A stretch of 64,000 nt of DNA from Bacillus massilioanorexius (GCF_902374955.1 NZ_CABKRX010000047.1:25164-89163), one strand, 5' to 3'; counted from the stretch's first letter, positions 38,117 to 51,800 are shown. Program-made: numbers and translations. Notes: generated by a model from the sequence alone, not told the origin.

Positions 38117-39148
38117 TTATTGCACAGTGACTGTAGATTGTAATCCCTTTTTATCTGGAACAATATTTATCCACGTTTTCCCTGGTACAAATTGTACCTT
38201 TTCTCCATCTTTTATGAAAATAAACAGATTGTCAACAAATTGCCATTGAATCTCGTTCATTTTCCCTTTTTGAAACAAGTAAGCATTACCACCATTAGAT
38301 AAATCTATATCACGGCGCCCCTCGTTGTCTATAATTTTATGTGGTGCTTCCAATACAATAATGTTATCTAGCAATACTTCTTTACCAGTATCCTGATCAA
38401 CTATTTGAGATCCATCCGAATACCTTTTATACATTTTCTCAGATCCATCATATTCGTATGTAACATTATAAGTATTTGAACCATAATCCACAGTAAACTT
38501 ATTTGCGTCTGCACCTACAATTGAATTACTTTCTTCTTCGGTGTAAAATGACCATTCTTTCGGTGGCGTGGTAAAATCAAATCCTTGCTCTTTTGATCCT
38601 TTTTCTATATTTTCAAAGGATATATAAGAATTGTGAGGAGCTTTTCTAGATTTATCGCGTTTAAAAAGGGTACCATCATAAAACAAACCATTTAAATGAT
38701 CAATATATCCTGAATTTAATAAAGTTTTGGCATCTGGACTATACCCGTGATTGATGTAAATACTATCTAGACCTTTTGCAATTTCAATAAAGTAGTCTCG
38801 AGCACTTCTAACAGGGCCTACTCTTTCTGGCTGTTCACTTTGAAAAACAGCTAGAAATCTCGTTACATTTCCCTCTGCTAGCATCTCATATACGATATCT
38901 GCTTTAGATAATCCACTTTGAGGCCTCGCTTTAGAGTGATTATTAATCATAACAGCGACTGCTCTATGATTAATATCATTATCCGTTGCTAATCCCGTAA
39001 GAGGATATGTGTTCTTTTCCTTATCGGTCGTTTCTACTTGTTTAGGTTCATCTACCGACGGTTCTGTTTTTTCCTCTTTGCCCTTACTGCAACCACTGAT
39101 TACAAGCATGGCTGCTAAACACAAGCTGCTAATCATCTTTAAGCGCAT
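38117..39148 (-). CDS. yerB: YerB, DUF3048 lipoprotein
   Basis: A 343-residue DUF3048 protein with signal peptide MRLKMISSLCLAAMLVISGC (lipobox ISGC). The first domain has AVMINNHSKARPQSGL and VYEMLAEGNVTRFLAVFQS; the second has GKTWINIVPDK near the end. Surface-anchored, role unknown; lies between yerC and an adenine deaminase-like gene as in B. subtilis. Confidence 0.93.
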   Translation of the reverse strand: MRLKMISSLCLAAMLVISGCSKGKEEKTEPSVDEPKQVETTDKEKNTYPLTGLATDNDINHRAVAVMINNHSKARPQSGLSKADIVYEMLAEGNVTRFLAVFQSEQPERVGPVRSARDYFIEIAKGLDSIYINHGYSPDAKTLLNSGYIDHLNGLFYDGTLFKRDKSRKAPHNSYISFENIEKGSKEQGFDFTTPPKEWSFYTEEESNSIVGADANKFTVDYGSNTYNVTYEYDGSEKMYKRYSDGSQIVDQDTGKEVLLDNIIVLEAPHKIIDNEGRRDIDLSNGGNAYLFQKGKMNEIQWQFVDNLFIFIKDGEKVQFVPGKTWINIVPDKKGLQSTVTVQ

Positions 39149-39211
39149 AATGATTTCCCCTTTTCATCCAACAACCTACCGGATTCAAACTAATCTACCT
39201 ACTTTATTATT

Positions 39212-40954
39212 TTAACGCATTATTGCTGGAAAGAGTACTGTCTTATTCATAACATCGTACATTCCTGTCGGGGTAATGCGAATATAAGGTAAATGAGTTG
39301 ATGCAAAAAACAATAAACTGTATAAAGGATCTGAAAAACGATAACCTCTTTCTTTTAAAAGAGCTGTCAGTTTTTTTTCCTCTTCAATTAAATCATTCAT
39401 CGGTTTGTCAGACATAATACCCATCAAGGCTAGTGGTATTCGGTGAATTACCTTTCCTCTTTCAGTAATGATAATGCCTCCACCCATATCTTTTAGCTCA
39501 TTAAAAGCTAACAGCATATCTTCTTTTCGCTTACCGATGACAATAATATCTCCTGTATTCGAATACGAGCTTGCAAATCCACATAATTTATCTGCAAATC
39601 CTTTAATAACCGTATTAATACGCCATTTTCCATTGCGGTCAATTAGCATGTAAAAGCATTCATCGTGATCAAAGCATAATTCATCATAAGACATATCACG
39701 AGTAACAGAATAAGGCTTAGTAATTACATCATTGACCATTTCTACACCAAAAGGCATAGAAAATTGTAAATCATCATAATTCATATCCCATTCCATTTCC
39801 AATGGTGTAAATCCAAACTGTGACCAATCAAATGGCTGATGCTGAGAAATAACATCTCCATCCCTCAGTATCCATTTCCCCTTTGCCATAACAGATACTG
39901 GCGTAGGGTCACTCGGATCTTTTAAAAAGTTAATATTCGCAACTCGCCCTGTACTGATGTTTCCATGTAAATATTCTATATTGTAATAACGAGCTATATT
40001 AATTGTCGCCATATTGTACGCATCAATAATAGGTACCCCATGCTCAATACAAATTTTAATCATTCGATCCATAAAACCATGCTCATAAAATGCTGGAGGA
40101 GATCCATCTGTATTTAAGAAAAACTTATCATATTGATCGATTCCCTGCTTATGAAGATCATCTAAAATATTGGCTAAATCAGGACGTATAGAAGAATGGC
40201 GAAGTGAAACATAAAAGCCTTGCATTAAGCGTGTAAGAACTTCTTCTCCGTTCATAGCCTCATGATCACAATCAACACCTAATAACGTCATTTTGGTTAA
40301 TGTTTTTTCTGATGCTCCTGGAAAATGACCTTCTATTTTCTTTTTCATCCTTTTTGCTTCCTGAATCCAATGTAACATTAAGTCATCCCCATCAAGTAGC
40401 TTTGGCCATCCAGTCAGCTCTCCCCCTTGAAGAACAGCATCATGCTCTAACCAAGACTTAATATTACCATGTGAAAATACAGTTTCTTCATTATATATCT
40501 CTGTTTGAGAATCAAATCGACACCACCAGTACATGGATACAGGTAGATTTCGTAATTCTTTAAGCAGAGAAAACGCTTTCTTTTTTTCTAAATGTAAAAA
40601 GATCATCATGTTGTCATTGATCAGCGTAGTTGTTCCTGTTAAAGATGCATAATGAGAAAATGTATGGGGATTATATAATTGAAAAGGATGAGAATGAGGT
40701 TCTATATAACCTGGTACTAAATGATAATCTGAGCAATCAATTATGTCACAATTATCAAGTTTATCAGGAGTTTTATTTCCCACATATATGATTCGATCTT
40801 CATAAATCCATATATTTGCTTTCATCCATTTTCGTAGTGCTTGATTTAAATAAGTCGCATTTTTAAGTAGTATATGCGGTGATTTGATTCCATCTATTAT
40901 AGCAATATGCTCACGCAATGTTTTATTTTTCCACCTATACCGTTGTTCTAGCAT
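39212..40954 (-). CDS. yerA: Adenine deaminase-like amidohydrolase (YerA)
   Basis: A 580-residue amidohydrolase-superfamily protein resembling B. subtilis YerA, with metal-binding HSH in GYIEPHSHPF, EGHFPGASEKTL and DCDHEAMNGEEVL, and a C-terminal domain with GGGIIITERGKV. The YerA branch is related to adenine deaminase but activity is not certain. Located between purD and yerB. The ATG at the third codon of the open frame sits six bases from GAGGG. Confidence 0.88.
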   Translation of the reverse strand: MLEQRYRWKNKTLREHIAIIDGIKSPHILLKNATYLNQALRKWMKANIWIYEDRIIYVGNKTPDKLDNCDIIDCSDYHLVPGYIEPHSHPFQLYNPHTFSHYASLTGTTTLINDNMMIFLHLEKKKAFSLLKELRNLPVSMYWWCRFDSQTEIYNEETVFSHGNIKSWLEHDAVLQGGELTGWPKLLDGDDLMLHWIQEAKRMKKKIEGHFPGASEKTLTKMTLLGVDCDHEAMNGEEVLTRLMQGFYVSLRHSSIRPDLANILDDLHKQGIDQYDKFFLNTDGSPPAFYEHGFMDRMIKICIEHGVPIIDAYNMATINIARYYNIEYLHGNISTGRVANINFLKDPSDPTPVSVMAKGKWILRDGDVISQHQPFDWSQFGFTPLEMEWDMNYDDLQFSMPFGVEMVNDVITKPYSVTRDMSYDELCFDHDECFYMLIDRNGKWRINTVIKGFADKLCGFASSYSNTGDIIVIGKRKEDMLLAFNELKDMGGGIIITERGKVIHRIPLALMGIMSDKPMNDLIEEEKKLTALLKERGYRFSDPLYSLLFFASTHLPYIRITPTGMYDVMNKTVLFPAIMR

Positions 40955-41096
40955 GAACATCCCTCATCTCTTATCATTAATTTTGTTTTGTAAGAAAACA
41001 TAACATTCAGTTTTTTTTATATTAACATATTTAGTTATTTTTACACAGTATGGTATGCAGATTTTATGTAAATAATTTGTAAAGGGAGACACAAAA

Positions 41097-41408
41097 ATGA
41101 AAAATACTTCCAATATCAACACAATTAATGCCCTTATCCGAATCACTTGTGGTTTAACCATGCTCAGCTATCTTACAGCTAAAATGGTTCGTAGACCTTG
41201 GAAACAATCTTATATCTTTTTAGCCATGTTAGCTGCCATGAAGGTAGCTGAAGGTATATTACGTTATTGCCCGTTAACCGAGCTATTTAATAAAAGCCAA
41301 CATATGTATCAAGATATGCTAAGTGACCTCGGTAATTTTACCTTTGATAATCCATCTTTCCTGTCAAAAGATTCATCAACAGATTCTACATCCAATACGG
41401 AAGATTAA
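41097..41408 (+). CDS. Small membrane protein, DUF2892-like
   Basis: A 103-residue, plus-strand protein: NINTINALIRITCGLTMLSY, two membrane segments (about 12-30 and 40-60), RYCPLTELF, then a Ser/Thr/Asp-rich tail. It resembles DUF2892 (YgaP-like). AAAGGGAG precedes the ATG. It converges on the bidirectional terminator shared with purD. Confidence 0.75.
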   Translation: MKNTSNINTINALIRITCGLTMLSYLTAKMVRRPWKQSYIFLAMLAAMKVAEGILRYCPLTELFNKSQHMYQDMLSDLGNFTFDNPSFLSKDSSTDSTSNTED

Positions 41409-41473
41409 ATAATTCATTTTACCGTAAAACACATCAACAAAACATCTACTACTATTCTGAAAACCTAATTAAG

Positions 41474-41521
41474 AAAAAGAGGGTGTAACCAAAAGCAAGG
41501 CTTCTGTTGCACCCTCTTTTT
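41474..41521. terminator. Bidirectional terminator of the purine operon and the plus-strand gene
   Basis: AAAAAGAGGGTG/CACCCTCTTTTT stem with an inner AAGC/GCTT pair; A and T runs flank it on both strands. Confidence 0.9.
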
Positions 41522-41522
41522 C

Positions 41523-42800
<1,278 letters not shown>

Positions 42801-44336
42801 TTAATGTTTAAAATGTCTAACACCTGTAAATACCATGGCAATCCCATGTTCATCAGCTGCTTTAATTGAATCTTCATCACGAATGCTACCACCTGGTTGA
42901 ATGATCGCTGTGATCCCTGCTTTAGCTGCCTCTTCCAACGTATCTGGCATTGGGAAAAATGCATCTGATGCAAGAGCCGCTCCTTTTGCTTTTTCACCAG
43001 CTTGTTCGAGCGCAATTTTAGCAGAACCAACGCGGTTCATTTGCCCAGCTCCTACACCTAAAGTCATTTGACTATCACTTACGACAATCGCATTTGATTT
43101 CACGTGTTTTACAACATTCCACCCAAGCTTAAGAGCATCCCATTCTGCTTCAGTTGGTTGACGTTTTGTAGGAATTGTAATCGTCGCATCATCTAAAGAG
43201 TATCCATCAGCATCTTGAACTAATAAACCACCTTCAACAGACGATAGAACTTTTTCATTTGTTTTTGTATTTTCAAATGAAAGAGTTAATAGACGTAAAT
43301 TTTTCTTACTTGTTAATATATCTAGAGCTGCTTTTGAAAAGCTTGGTGCAATAACAATCTCTAAGAAAATTTCATGAAGCTTCTTAGCAGTCTCTTCATC
43401 TACTTCTCTATTTAGTGCAACGATGCCCCCAAAGATTGACGTAGAATCTGCTTCATACGCCTTTGAGAATGCTTCAAAAATTGTTTCACCTGTACCAACA
43501 CCACATGGATTGTTATGCTTTACAGCAACTGCTGCTGGAAGATCAAATTCCTTCACAATTTGTAACGCTGCGTTTGCATCATTAATATTGTTGTATGATA
43601 ATTCTTTTCCATGTAATTGCTCTGCATTTGCAATTGAGAACTTTGAACCTAATGGTTTTCTATAAAATGCTGCCTTTTGATGTGGGTTTTCTCCATAACG
43701 TAAACTTTGCTGTAAATCAAATGTGTACGTTACACTTTCTGGTTGTTCTTCCCCAACAAGTTCTGTCATATATTGAGAAATAACACTATCATAAGCGGCC
43801 GTATGACGGAATACTTTTGCTGCAAGCGCACGGCGTGTTTCAAAAGTTGTTTTACCTTGTTCCTTATACTCTGCAACAACTTTTACATAATCAGTTGGAT
43901 CTACTACAACCGTCACGTATTCATGGTTTTTAGCAGCTGATCGTAGCATAGTTGGTCCACCAATATCAATATTTTCAATGGCATCTTCAACAGATACATC
44001 TGGTTTTGCAATGGTTTGTTGGAAAGGATACAAATTTACACAAACAAGCTCAATTGGCTGAATGTTATGTGCTTCAATTTGCTTTTTGTGATCAGGGTCA
44101 TCATGTCTGGCAAGAAGTCCACCATGTACATTAGGGTGTAGCGTTTTTACACGACCATCTAAAATCTCTGGGAAATCTGTAACATCACTGATTCCGATAA
44201 CCTCAACACCTGCATCTTGTAAGGCTTTACTTGTTCCACCAGTAGAAATAATTTCAAATCCTACTTCCTTCAGTTGCTTTGCAAATTCAACAATTCCTGT
44301 TTTATCCGATACACTGATTAATGCTCTTTTTGCCAT
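42801..44336 (-). CDS. purH: Bifunctional AICAR transformylase / IMP cyclohydrolase
   Basis: A 511-residue PurH. N-terminal cyclohydrolase ([29 protein letters not shown]); C-terminal transformylase with the KHNNPCG motif and [17 protein letters not shown] at the end. Last two steps to IMP. Follows purN after a gap holding a strong hairpin. Confidence 0.98.
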   Translation of the reverse strand: MAKRALISVSDKTGIVEFAKQLKEVGFEIISTGGTSKALQDAGVEVIGISDVTDFPEILDGRVKTLHPNVHGGLLARHDDPDHKKQIEAHNIQPIELVCVNLYPFQQTIAKPDVSVEDAIENIDIGGPTMLRSAAKNHEYVTVVVDPTDYVKVVAEYKEQGKTTFETRRALAAKVFRHTAAYDSVISQYMTELVGEEQPESVTYTFDLQQSLRYGENPHQKAAFYRKPLGSKFSIANAEQLHGKELSYNNINDANAALQIVKEFDLPAAVAVKHNNPCGVGTGETIFEAFSKAYEADSTSIFGGIVALNREVDEETAKKLHEIFLEIVIAPSFSKAALDILTSKKNLRLLTLSFENTKTNEKVLSSVEGGLLVQDADGYSLDDATITIPTKRQPTEAEWDALKLGWNVVKHVKSNAIVVSDSQMTLGVGAGQMNRVGSAKIALEQAGEKAKGAALASDAFFPMPDTLEEAAKAGITAIIQPGGSIRDEDSIKAADEHGIAMVFTGVRHFKH

Positions 44337-44392
44337 GATTACTTTGCACCTCTTCTATTATTTAGCTATGTTAACAGTCCACTGTAGATTAT

Positions 44393-44441
44393 GTTTACAA
44401 TCCGTACACTTTCAACAATACTTATACGGATTGTAAACATT
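44393..44441 (-). other. Long perfect hairpin between purN and purH
   Basis: ATGTTTACAATCCGTA pairs with TACGGATTGTAAACAT around a loop of about 17 bases. There is no T run after it, so it is more likely a processing or stability element than a terminator. Confidence 0.8.
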
Positions 44442-44487
44442 TATTTCTTATTAAAAATCAACAGTAATTTGTAACAGAGTCTATTAT

Positions 44488-45051
44488 TTATGAAAATATT
44501 CGTTGTAAAACGGTTGGATATAGCCAATGTTCTGTCTCTTGAATACGTTGTTGAAGTGACTCTCTCGTATCTCCTGCTATAACTTCTACCGCCTTTTGAT
44601 CAATAATTGGACCGGTATCCATTCCTTCATCTACATAGTGAATCGTTACGCCCGTAATTTTCACTCCTGCTTTAAAAGCTTGCCCAATCGCATCCTTCCC
44701 AGGAAAAGCTGGTAATAGCGATGGATGAATATTCACAATTCTATTAGAGTATGAAGTTAATAAAGTATCACCTATTAATCTCATATAACCCGCTAATACA
44801 ATAAACTCTACATCTCTTTCCTGTAGCTGCTTTACAATCTCACTTTCAAAAGCTTCCTTACTTTCATAATCCTTTGCTGAAAAAACAAAAGTAGGAATTC
44901 CTGCTTTTTCCGCACGTTCAATCGCAAAAGCTCCTGGTCGATCACAGACTAGTAGTTTAATTTCAGCATCAAGTTGTCCTTGAGAGATGTAATCATTTAT
45001 ACATTGAAAATTACTGCCACTTCCTGAAGCAAATACCGCAATTTTTTTCAT
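44488..45051 (-). CDS. purN: GAR formyltransferase
   Basis: A 187-residue folate-dependent transformylase: KKIAVFASGSGSNFQCIND, AGYMRLIG, NIHPSLLPAFPG (with the catalytic N-H-D set completed by VDEGMDTGPII). Third step. Six bases after purM. Confidence 0.97.
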   Translation of the reverse strand: MKKIAVFASGSGSNFQCINDYISQGQLDAEIKLLVCDRPGAFAIERAEKAGIPTFVFSAKDYESKEAFESEIVKQLQERDVEFIVLAGYMRLIGDTLLTSYSNRIVNIHPSLLPAFPGKDAIGQAFKAGVKITGVTIHYVDEGMDTGPIIDQKAVEVIAGDTRESLQQRIQETEHWLYPTVLQRIFS

Positions 45052-45057
45052 CTGCTT

Positions 45058-46086
45058 TTACTTCCCCCACTGTACGCCTTGTTCAGAAGTTACCGAACCA
45101 ATTACATAGGCTTTTTCACCAAGCTCTTCAAAATGCTTTATAGCTGCTTCTGCTTCTTCAGCAGGAACAACAACAACCATTCCAATTCCCATGTTAAAAA
45201 TGTTAAACATTTCATCTTCAATTAAGTTACCTTCTTTTTGAAGCATCTTGAAAATTGGATGTACCGGCCAATTTCCCTTTTCAATCTTTACACCTAAGCC
45301 TTCAGGCATCATTCTAGGAATGTTTTCGATAAACCCACCGCCTGTAATGTGTGCCATTCCTTTCACATTAAATTGCTTTAATGCAGATAATAATGATTTC
45401 ACATAAATTCGAGTAGGTTTTAGTAACTCCTCACCTAGCTTACATCCCAAAGATTCCTCATAAGTATGCAAATCCTTATTGGCATCCTGAAGTAAAATTT
45501 TTCGAACAAGAGAATATCCATTACTATGAATACCACTTGATGCTAGACCAATCACAGCATCACCAGCTTGAATATTTTCACCAGTAACTAAGTTCTTCTT
45601 TTCACATGCTCCAACAGCAAATCCAGCTAAGTCATACTCCTCTTCGTCATACATTCCAGGCATTTCAGCCGTCTCTCCACCAATTAATGCAGCTCCAGCT
45701 TGTTCACAACCTGTTGCAACTCCTTTTACAATTGCTTCGATTTTATCAGGATGTGCTTTGCCACAAGCTATATAGTCTAAAAAGTACAGTGGCTCAGCTC
45801 CTTGTACTACGATATCATTCACACACATCGCAACCGCATCAATGCCAATTGTATCGTGCTGATCCATCATGAATGCCAGCATTAGCTTCGTTCCTACGCC
45901 ATCCGTTCCTGATACTAGTACTGGTTCTTTTAGTCCAAGTGCCGAAAGATCAAACATACCTCCAAAACCGCCCAAACCACTTAATACTTCTGGACGCATC
46001 GTTTTTTGCACATGCTTTTTCATCTTATTTACTGCTTCATAACCAGCTTCAATGTCCACACCAGCTTGTTTGTATGCATTAGCCAT
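45058..46086 (-). CDS. purM: AIR synthetase
   Basis: A 342-residue Pur[66 protein letters not shown]. Fifth step, FGAM to AIR. The ATG eight bases after GGAGG is used; a longer open frame extends into the dispersed repeat just upstream. Confidence 0.97.
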   Translation of the reverse strand: MANAYKQAGVDIEAGYEAVNKMKKHVQKTMRPEVLSGLGGFGGMFDLSALGLKEPVLVSGTDGVGTKLMLAFMMDQHDTIGIDAVAMCVNDIVVQGAEPLYFLDYIACGKAHPDKIEAIVKGVATGCEQAGAALIGGETAEMPGMYDEEEYDLAGFAVGACEKKNLVTGENIQAGDAVIGLASSGIHSNGYSLVRKILLQDANKDLHTYEESLGCKLGEELLKPTRIYVKSLLSALKQFNVKGMAHITGGGFIENIPRMMPEGLGVKIEKGNWPVHPIFKMLQKEGNLIEDEMFNIFNMGIGMVVVVPAEEAEAAIKHFEELGEKAYVIGSVTSEQGVQWGK

Positions 46087-46104
46087 CCATCTATCCTCCA
46101 ATTT

Positions 46105-46300
46105 AGAAAAGCGTAAGCGCCTTGCAAGTATGGAACAAAGGCTATGAACGCCACGTCCTGTGGCAATTCCTTTGTGCCCTACCTCCTGTAGGCCCCCGAC
46201 CAGCATATGACAATTTGTCTAGAAGGTTGCTTTTAAATCTTCTAGATGACTTGGCTTATGACCTCGAGGGACTAGGCACTAAAGCTAGACAGCCACTACG
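46105..46300. repeat. Dispersed palindromic repeat, long copy between purF and purM
   Basis: AGAAAAGCGTAAGCGCCTTG at one end, CCCCCGACCAGCATATGAC and ACCTCGAGGGACTAG inside, AAGCTAGAC near the other end. It carries about 70 bases more than the purE-leader copies. Lies in the transcript between the hairpin after purF and the purM ribosome binding site. Confidence 0.8.
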
Positions 46301-46340
46301 CTTTGATTATTTATTTCTTTTCGTGTTCTATTATCATTTT

Positions 46341-46371
46341 AAAAAAGCAGCATACATGATGCTGCTTTTTT
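46341..46371. terminator. Terminator-like hairpin inside the purine operon (purF-purM)
   Basis: 13-bp stem AAAAAAGCAGCAT/ATGCTGCTTTTTT, five-base loop, T run on both strands. It should stop transcription entering purM unless read through. Confidence 0.8.
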
Positions 46372-46401
46372 AATTAAAATCATGTATCACAAAGAGTGTC
46401 A

Positions 46402-47820
46402 TCAACAAATAGTAGTTGGTGATTGTTCATCCTCTGTTGTATAAATTTCAGTTGGATACTTTCCTGTGAAACAAGCCATACATTGCCCACCTGTCTCATC
46501 GTCAAAAGGTCTACCAATTGCTTCAACCATTCCTTTTTGGCTTAAAAACGTTAGTGAATCTGCTTCAATCATTTCTTTTATTTCATCAATTGACTTTTGA
46601 GAAGCAATTAATTCTTCTTTTGTGGAAGTATCAATGCCATAGAAACAAGGATTTTTGATAGGAGGTGAGCTAATAACGACATGAACCTCTTTTGCTCCTG
46701 CTTCTTTAAGCATTTTGACAATACGACGACTTGTTGTTCCTCGTACAATAGAATCATCAACCATGATTACACGTTTTCCTTCTACAACGCCACGAACAGG
46801 TGATAACTTCATTTTCACACCTTGTTCACGCAAAGATTGAGAAGGCTGAATAAATGTTCGACCTACATAACGATTTTTTAATAAGCCCATTTCATATGGA
46901 ATTCCTGATGCTTCCGCATAACCCATGGCAGCAGAAATACTTGAATCGGGTACTCCTGTTACAACATCCGCATCAATCAACGCTTCCATTGCTAGTTGTT
47001 TCCCCATATTTTTACGTGCTGTGTGAACGTTAATGCCGTCTATATTGCTATCTGGACGAGAAAAATATACATATTCCATCGCACACATTGCTCGCGTATT
47101 TGATACAGAGAAACGCTCAGCTTTAACACCTTCATCATTAATAACTAATAGTTCACCAGGTTCGATATCTCGAATAAACGTTGCACCAACAATATCAATG
47201 GCACAAGTTTCAGAAGCTACAACATATCCATCACCTAGTTTCGCAAGGGATAATGGACGTAATCCATGAGGATCACGAGCAACAATCATTTCTTTCTCGC
47301 CCATAACAAGGAATGCATAGGCTCCTTTCACAAGGCTCAATGCATTTTTCACTCGATCTTTTAAGCTAGAAAAACCAGATCTTCTAATTAAATGAGCCAC
47401 AACCTCTGTGTCTGATGTTGTTTGAAAAATACTACCTTGTGCTTCTAGCTGAGCTTTTAGTTGCGTGGCATTTACTAAGTTTCCATTATGAGCTAAGCCC
47501 ATACTTTCATTTTGAAAGTGGAACAGAAGTGGCTGAACATTTTCATATCCGCCTCCCCCTGCCGTTGCATAACGCACATGTCCTATGGAACCTATACCTT
47601 GAACATCCTTCATTTTCTCTTGTGAAAAAACTTCAGTTACTAAACCTTCACCTTTAACACCAATCAATTTTTTACCATCACTAAGTACCATACCAGCACC
47701 TTCTTGACCACGGTGTTGTAAGCTGTGTAAACCATAATAAGTAATTTGAGCAGCATCAGCATGCCCCCATACTCCTATGACGCCACATTCTTCGTTTAGA
47801 CCTTTTATTTCAGCAAGCAT
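46402..47820 (-). CDS. purF: Amidophosphoribosyltransferase
   Basis: A 472-residue PurF with a short propeptide [11 protein letters not shown] before nucleophile Cys12 (CGVIGVWGH). PRPP-binding site [16 protein letters not shown]. Cysteines for a [4Fe-4S] cluster in AMCAMEY, NPCFYG and [10 protein letters not shown], as in the B. subtilis enzyme. First committed step, subject to nucleotide feedback in this family. AAGGAG precedes the ATG. Confidence 0.98.
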   Translation of the reverse strand: MLAEIKGLNEECGVIGVWGHADAAQITYYGLHSLQHRGQEGAGMVLSDGKKLIGVKGEGLVTEVFSQEKMKDVQGIGSIGHVRYATAGGGGYENVQPLLFHFQNESMGLAHNGNLVNATQLKAQLEAQGSIFQTTSDTEVVAHLIRRSGFSSLKDRVKNALSLVKGAYAFLVMGEKEMIVARDPHGLRPLSLAKLGDGYVVASETCAIDIVGATFIRDIEPGELLVINDEGVKAERFSVSNTRAMCAMEYVYFSRPDSNIDGINVHTARKNMGKQLAMEALIDADVVTGVPDSSISAAMGYAEASGIPYEMGLLKNRYVGRTFIQPSQSLREQGVKMKLSPVRGVVEGKRVIMVDDSIVRGTTSRRIVKMLKEAGAKEVHVVISSPPIKNPCFYGIDTSTKEELIASQKSIDEIKEMIEADSLTFLSQKGMVEAIGRPFDDETGGQCMACFTGKYPTEIYTTEDEQSPTTIC

Positions 47821-50027
47821 GGGATTGCTCCTTTCCAGGCTGACTCCAATTCTTTCACTTTTTCTTCAAGAACTTTTTCGTTATTCTCATCTTGAACTGT
47901 TAACACCCCATCATTTGCCACTTCACCAATTAATACACAATCCACAACTATTTTTTCAAACTGATCTTTTTTCTCTTGTGGAACAGATACTAAGAAGCGG
48001 GATTGTGTTTCACTGAATAGTTCAGCTGTTGTATCACCTTTCAATTCAACCTTTGCTCCTAAATTACTACTTCCAAACAATGATTCAGCTAATGCAACCG
48101 CTAAACCACCTTCAGCTAAATCATGAGCAGATGCAATAACTCCTTGGCGTATTGCTTCTAATAATTGTTGCTGACGTTGGTTTTCCACATTCAAATCAAT
48201 GGAAGGTGCTGGCCCAAAAATTTCTCCATGCAATAATTTCTGTAATTCTGTTCCGCCCCATTCTCTTTTAGCTTCACCGATTACATAAATCGCATCTCCA
48301 GCTTTTTTAAAGGCTTGTGTTGTAATATGCTCTAATTCATGCACAAGTCCAACCATCCCTACTACAGGTGTTGGGTAAACAGCTTCTCCACTTGTTTCAT
48401 TGTATAGTGATACATTTCCACCAATAACAGGAGTATTTAACGTACGACATGCTTCACTCATACCGTCAGTTGCTTTTTCAATTTGCCAGAAAATTTCTGG
48501 TTTCTCTGGATTACCAAAGTTTAAACAATCTGTAATAGCCAGTGGTTCTGCTCCAGAACAAATGATATTACGTGCTGCTTCAGCAACTGCTATTTGACCA
48601 CCAACCTCTGGATCCAAATAAATATATCTTGAATTACAATCTGTCGTCATAGCTAATGCCTTGTTTGTTTCACGAATTCGAACAACAGCAGCATCTGAGC
48701 CAGGAGCAACAACCGTATTAGTGCGTACCATATAATCATATTGATCATACACCCACTCTTTACTTGAAATAGTTGCTTGAGACAGTAATTGCTTTAATGT
48801 ATTTCCGTAATCTTCAATTTGTGGTGTATCAAGCTCCATTGCTTGATATTCACGATAATAAGCAGGCTCTGTTGATGGTTTATGATACACAGGTGCATCT
48901 TCCGCTAAAGCATCAACTGGAACATCTGCTACTACCTCACCGTTGTGAATTAAACGTAATTGTTTGTCATCCGTAACATGACCAATTGCAACTGCTTCTA
49001 AATCATATTTCGAGAATAAGTCGACGATTTCTTGTTCGCGTCCTTTCGTAACGACGATTAGCATTCTCTCTTGTGATTCAGAAAGCATCATTTCATAGGC
49101 TGTCATGCCTGTTTCACGTTGAGGTACAAGATCTAAGTTCATTTCAATACCAGAACCTGCTTTACTTGCCATTTCTGCTGATGAACTTGTTAAACCTGCC
49201 GCTCCCATATCTTGAATACCTACTAAAGCATCACAGTGAATCAGTTCAAGACAAGCTTCTAATAAAAGCTTCTCCATGAATGGGTCACCAACTTGAACAG
49301 CCGGACGTTTTTCATCGGATGCATCTGTCAATTCTTCTGAAGCAAAGGTAGCTCCGTGAATTCCATCGCGTCCTGTTTTCGCTCCAACATACATAACTGT
49401 ATTACCAACACCATGCGCTTGACCTTTTTTAATATCCTTATGATTGATTAAACCAACACACATCGCATTTACAAGTGGATTTCCTTCATAGCATTTCTCA
49501 AATTGAATTTCTCCACCAACCGTTGGAATTCCGATACAATTCCCATATCCTGCAATACCAGCAACTACTTCTTTAAATAAATATTTCGTACGGGCTGTAT
49601 CTAATTCACCGAAACGCAATGAATTAAGCATCGCAATAGGACGTGCACCCATTGAGAATACGTCACGAATAATTCCACCTACACCCGTTGCAGCTCCTTG
49701 GTAGGGCTCTATCGCAGAAGGGTGGTTATGAGATTCGATTTTGAAAACAACCGCTTGGTTGTCACCAATATCTACAATCCCTGCACCTTCTCCTGGTCCT
49801 TGTAAAACTTTTTCACCGGTTACTGGAAACTTACGTAATACGGGTTTTGAATTTTTATAAGAGCAATGCTCTGACCACATGACAGAAAATAAGCCTAATT
49901 CGGTATAGTTAGGAAAACGACCGAGAATCTTCGTTACTAAATCGAATTCTTCAGGAGATAGTCCCATTTCTGCATATATTTTTTCTGTTTGAATACGTTC
50001 TGGACTTGGCTCAAGCAGTAACGACAT
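47805..50027 (-). CDS. purL: FGAM synthase large subunit
   Basis: A 740-residue small-type Pur[43 protein letters not shown] and [19 protein letters not shown]. Works with PurQ and PurS as a complex. Fourth step. Overlaps both purQ and purF by about 16 bases. Confidence 0.98.
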   Translation of the reverse strand: MSLLLEPSPERIQTEKIYAEMGLSPEEFDLVTKILGRFPNYTELGLFSVMWSEHCSYKNSKPVLRKFPVTGEKVLQGPGEGAGIVDIGDNQAVVFKIESHNHPSAIEPYQGAATGVGGIIRDVFSMGARPIAMLNSLRFGELDTARTKYLFKEVVAGIAGYGNCIGIPTVGGEIQFEKCYEGNPLVNAMCVGLINHKDIKKGQAHGVGNTVMYVGAKTGRDGIHGATFASEELTDASDEKRPAVQVGDPFMEKLLLEACLELIHCDALVGIQDMGAAGLTSSSAEMASKAGSGIEMNLDLVPQRETGMTAYEMMLSESQERMLIVVTKGREQEIVDLFSKYDLEAVAIGHVTDDKQLRLIHNGEVVADVPVDALAEDAPVYHKPSTEPAYYREYQAMELDTPQIEDYGNTLKQLLSQATISSKEWVYDQYDYMVRTNTVVAPGSDAAVVRIRETNKALAMTTDCNSRYIYLDPEVGGQIAVAEAARNIICSGAEPLAITDCLNFGNPEKPEIFWQIEKATDGMSEACRTLNTPVIGGNVSLYNETSGEAVYPTPVVGMVGLVHELEHITTQAFKKAGDAIYVIGEAKREWGGTELQKLLHGEIFGPAPSIDLNVENQRQQQLLEAIRQGVIASAHDLAEGGLAVALAESLFGSSNLGAKVELKGDTTAELFSETQSRFLVSVPQEKKDQFEKIVVDCVLIGEVANDGVLTVQDENNEKVLEEKVKELESAWKGAIPCLLK

Positions 50028-50697
50028 GTGATTCCCTCCATTGTTTAACGATAGATTTAAATAAGTTTAGACCGTCAGCACTTCCTAATAATGAGTCAAC
50101 TGCACGCTCTGGATGTGGCATCATCCCTAATACATTTCCTGTCTCATTGACAATACCAGCAATATCTTCAAGACTTCCGTTCGGATTTGTTCCTTCATAT
50201 GTGAAAACGATTTGATTATTTTCTTTTAATTTCTGTAGGGTTGCTTCATCGCAATAGTAATTTCCTTCACCATGAGCAATTGGAATAGTAATTACTTCAT
50301 CTTTTGCGTACATATTTGTAAACATGGTTTCGTTATTCTCAACTTTTAGTTGAACATTTCGACAAATGAAATGAAGGCTTTCATTTCTTCTCATTGCACC
50401 AGGAAGTAAGCCCGCTTCAAGTAAAATTTGGAATCCATTACATACGCCTAAAACCGGTTTTCCTTCATTTGCAGCTTTTACTACTTGCTCCATAACATTT
50501 GAGAATCGAGCAATGGCACCACAGCGAAGGTAATCACCATATGAAAAACCACCTGGTAATAGAATGCCATCAAACGTAGATAAATCAGTTTCAGTATGCC
50601 AAACGTATTCTACTTCCTCACCAAGCTCATCCTTAATCGCATGATACATGTCTACATCACAGTTCGAGCCTGGAAACATGATTACTGCAAATTTCAC
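50011..50697 (-). CDS. purQ: FGAM synthase glutaminase subunit
   Basis: A 228-residue class I glutaminase: [20 protein letters not shown], nucleophile in [18 protein letters not shown], and catalytic H-x-E in [10 protein letters not shown]. Supplies ammonia to PurL. Confidence 0.98.
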   Translation of the reverse strand: MKFAVIMFPGSNCDVDMYHAIKDELGEEVEYVWHTETDLSTFDGILLPGGFSYGDYLRCGAIARFSNVMEQVVKAANEGKPVLGVCNGFQILLEAGLLPGAMRRNESLHFICRNVQLKVENNETMFTNMYAKDEVITIPIAHGEGNYYCDEATLQKLKENNQIVFTYEGTNPNGSLEDIAGIVNETGNVLGMMPHPERAVDSLLGSADGLNLFKSIVKQWRESHVVTA

Positions 50698-50948
50698 TGT
50701 GCGACAACCTCCTCAACCTCATAACGATAGTCTTCTATAACCGTATTTACTAATAACTTTTCGCACATTTCTTTTACTACTTCATTCACATCTCGATCAC
50801 TTTTACTAATAGAAAGCTCCATATACTTCCCAATACGAATATCCTCAACTTCTGTATATGAAAGACTATTTAATGAATGTTTAACTGCCGCTCCTTGTGG
50901 ATCTAATACACTTTCTCTTAATGTTACATACACCTTAACTTTATACAT
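50694..50948 (-). CDS. purS: FGAM synthase subunit PurS
   Basis: An 84-residue Pur[20 protein letters not shown], then [16 protein letters not shown] and [13 protein letters not shown]. Bridges PurL and PurQ. The start giving the usual length is used; its ribosome binding site lies inside purC. Confidence 0.97.
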   Translation of the reverse strand: MYKVKVYVTLRESVLDPQGAAVKHSLNSLSYTEVEDIRIGKYMELSISKSDRDVNEVVKEMCEKLLVNTVIEDYRYEVEEVVAQ

Positions 50949-51660
50949 GCTTTGCTCCTCCAAGTCTTGATAAAATCTGTTCATATGCATCTGTAATATT
51001 TCCTAAGTCACGACGGAATACGTCTTTATCGAGCTTTTCACCAGTAGTAGCATCCCACAAGCGACAAGTATCTGGTGAGATTTCATCTGCTAGTAAAATT
51101 TCACCTTGCTCTGTTTTTCCAAATTCAAGCTTAAAATCTATTAATCTGATATTTATTTCAGCAAAGAATTTTTTTAATACTTCATTCACACGTAATGCTT
51201 TTTCAGTAATATCTTGTTTTTCTTCTACTGTTGCAATATCTAATAGTGAAATGTGAGCATCTGTTAAAAGAGGATCACCAAGGTCATCATTTTTATAATA
51301 AAATTCTACAATGGGCTGCTTCATTTCGACGCCTTCTTCAACACCTAGACGTTTAGAAATACTGCCTGCAAAAACATTTCTAACAACAACTTCTAATGGA
51401 ATAATGCTTACTTTTTTGGCTAATTGTTCACGTTCAGAAATTTTTTGAATGAAGTGAGAAGGAATTCCTTCTTCCTGAAGCTTCATGAATAGTAAACTAG
51501 TAATCTCATTATTTAAAGCACCTTTTCCTTGGATCGCTGCTTTTTTCTCACCGTTAAAAGCAGTTGCTTGATCGGTATATTCTAGCCATACAACATTTTC
51601 ATCATCGGTTGCATAGACCTTCTTCGCTTTACCTTCATACAATAATGATCCTTTTTCCAT
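50941..51660 (-). CDS. purC: SAICAR synthetase
   Basis: A 239-residue enzyme: [57 protein letters not shown] and [11 protein letters not shown]. Joins aspartate to CAIR. It follows the purB-side hairpin. Confidence 0.98.
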   Translation of the reverse strand: MEKGSLLYEGKAKKVYATDDENVVWLEYTDQATAFNGEKKAAIQGKGALNNEITSLLFMKLQEEGIPSHFIQKISEREQLAKKVSIIPLEVVVRNVFAGSISKRLGVEEGVEMKQPIVEFYYKNDDLGDPLLTDAHISLLDIATVEEKQDITEKALRVNEVLKKFFAEINIRLIDFKLEFGKTEQGEILLADEISPDTCRLWDATTGEKLDKDVFRRDLGNITDAYEQILSRLGGAKHV

Positions 51661-51700
51661 TGTTGAACCCTCCGAATTTAGTATATTGGGAAAATTAAGA

Positions 51701-51786
51701 AAAGCGTAAGTACCATGGTAGTAAAAGAACAGCAGTAAAAAGACTATATCCTATAAGACTCCAAACCAGACAGTTACTTACGTTTA
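51701..51786. repeat. Possible remnant of the dispersed repeat (purB-purC)
   Basis: GAAAAGCGTAAGTACC at one end and GTTACTTACG near the other recall the family ends; the middle has no clear match. Weak. Confidence 0.35.
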
Positions 51787-51800
51787 GTCATATTTATTAA

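Noticed and set aside
40964..41161. A 65-residue minus-strand frame opposite the DUF2892-like gene
   Set aside because: It lies over that gene's start and ribosome binding site and looks like chance translation of an AT-rich leader.
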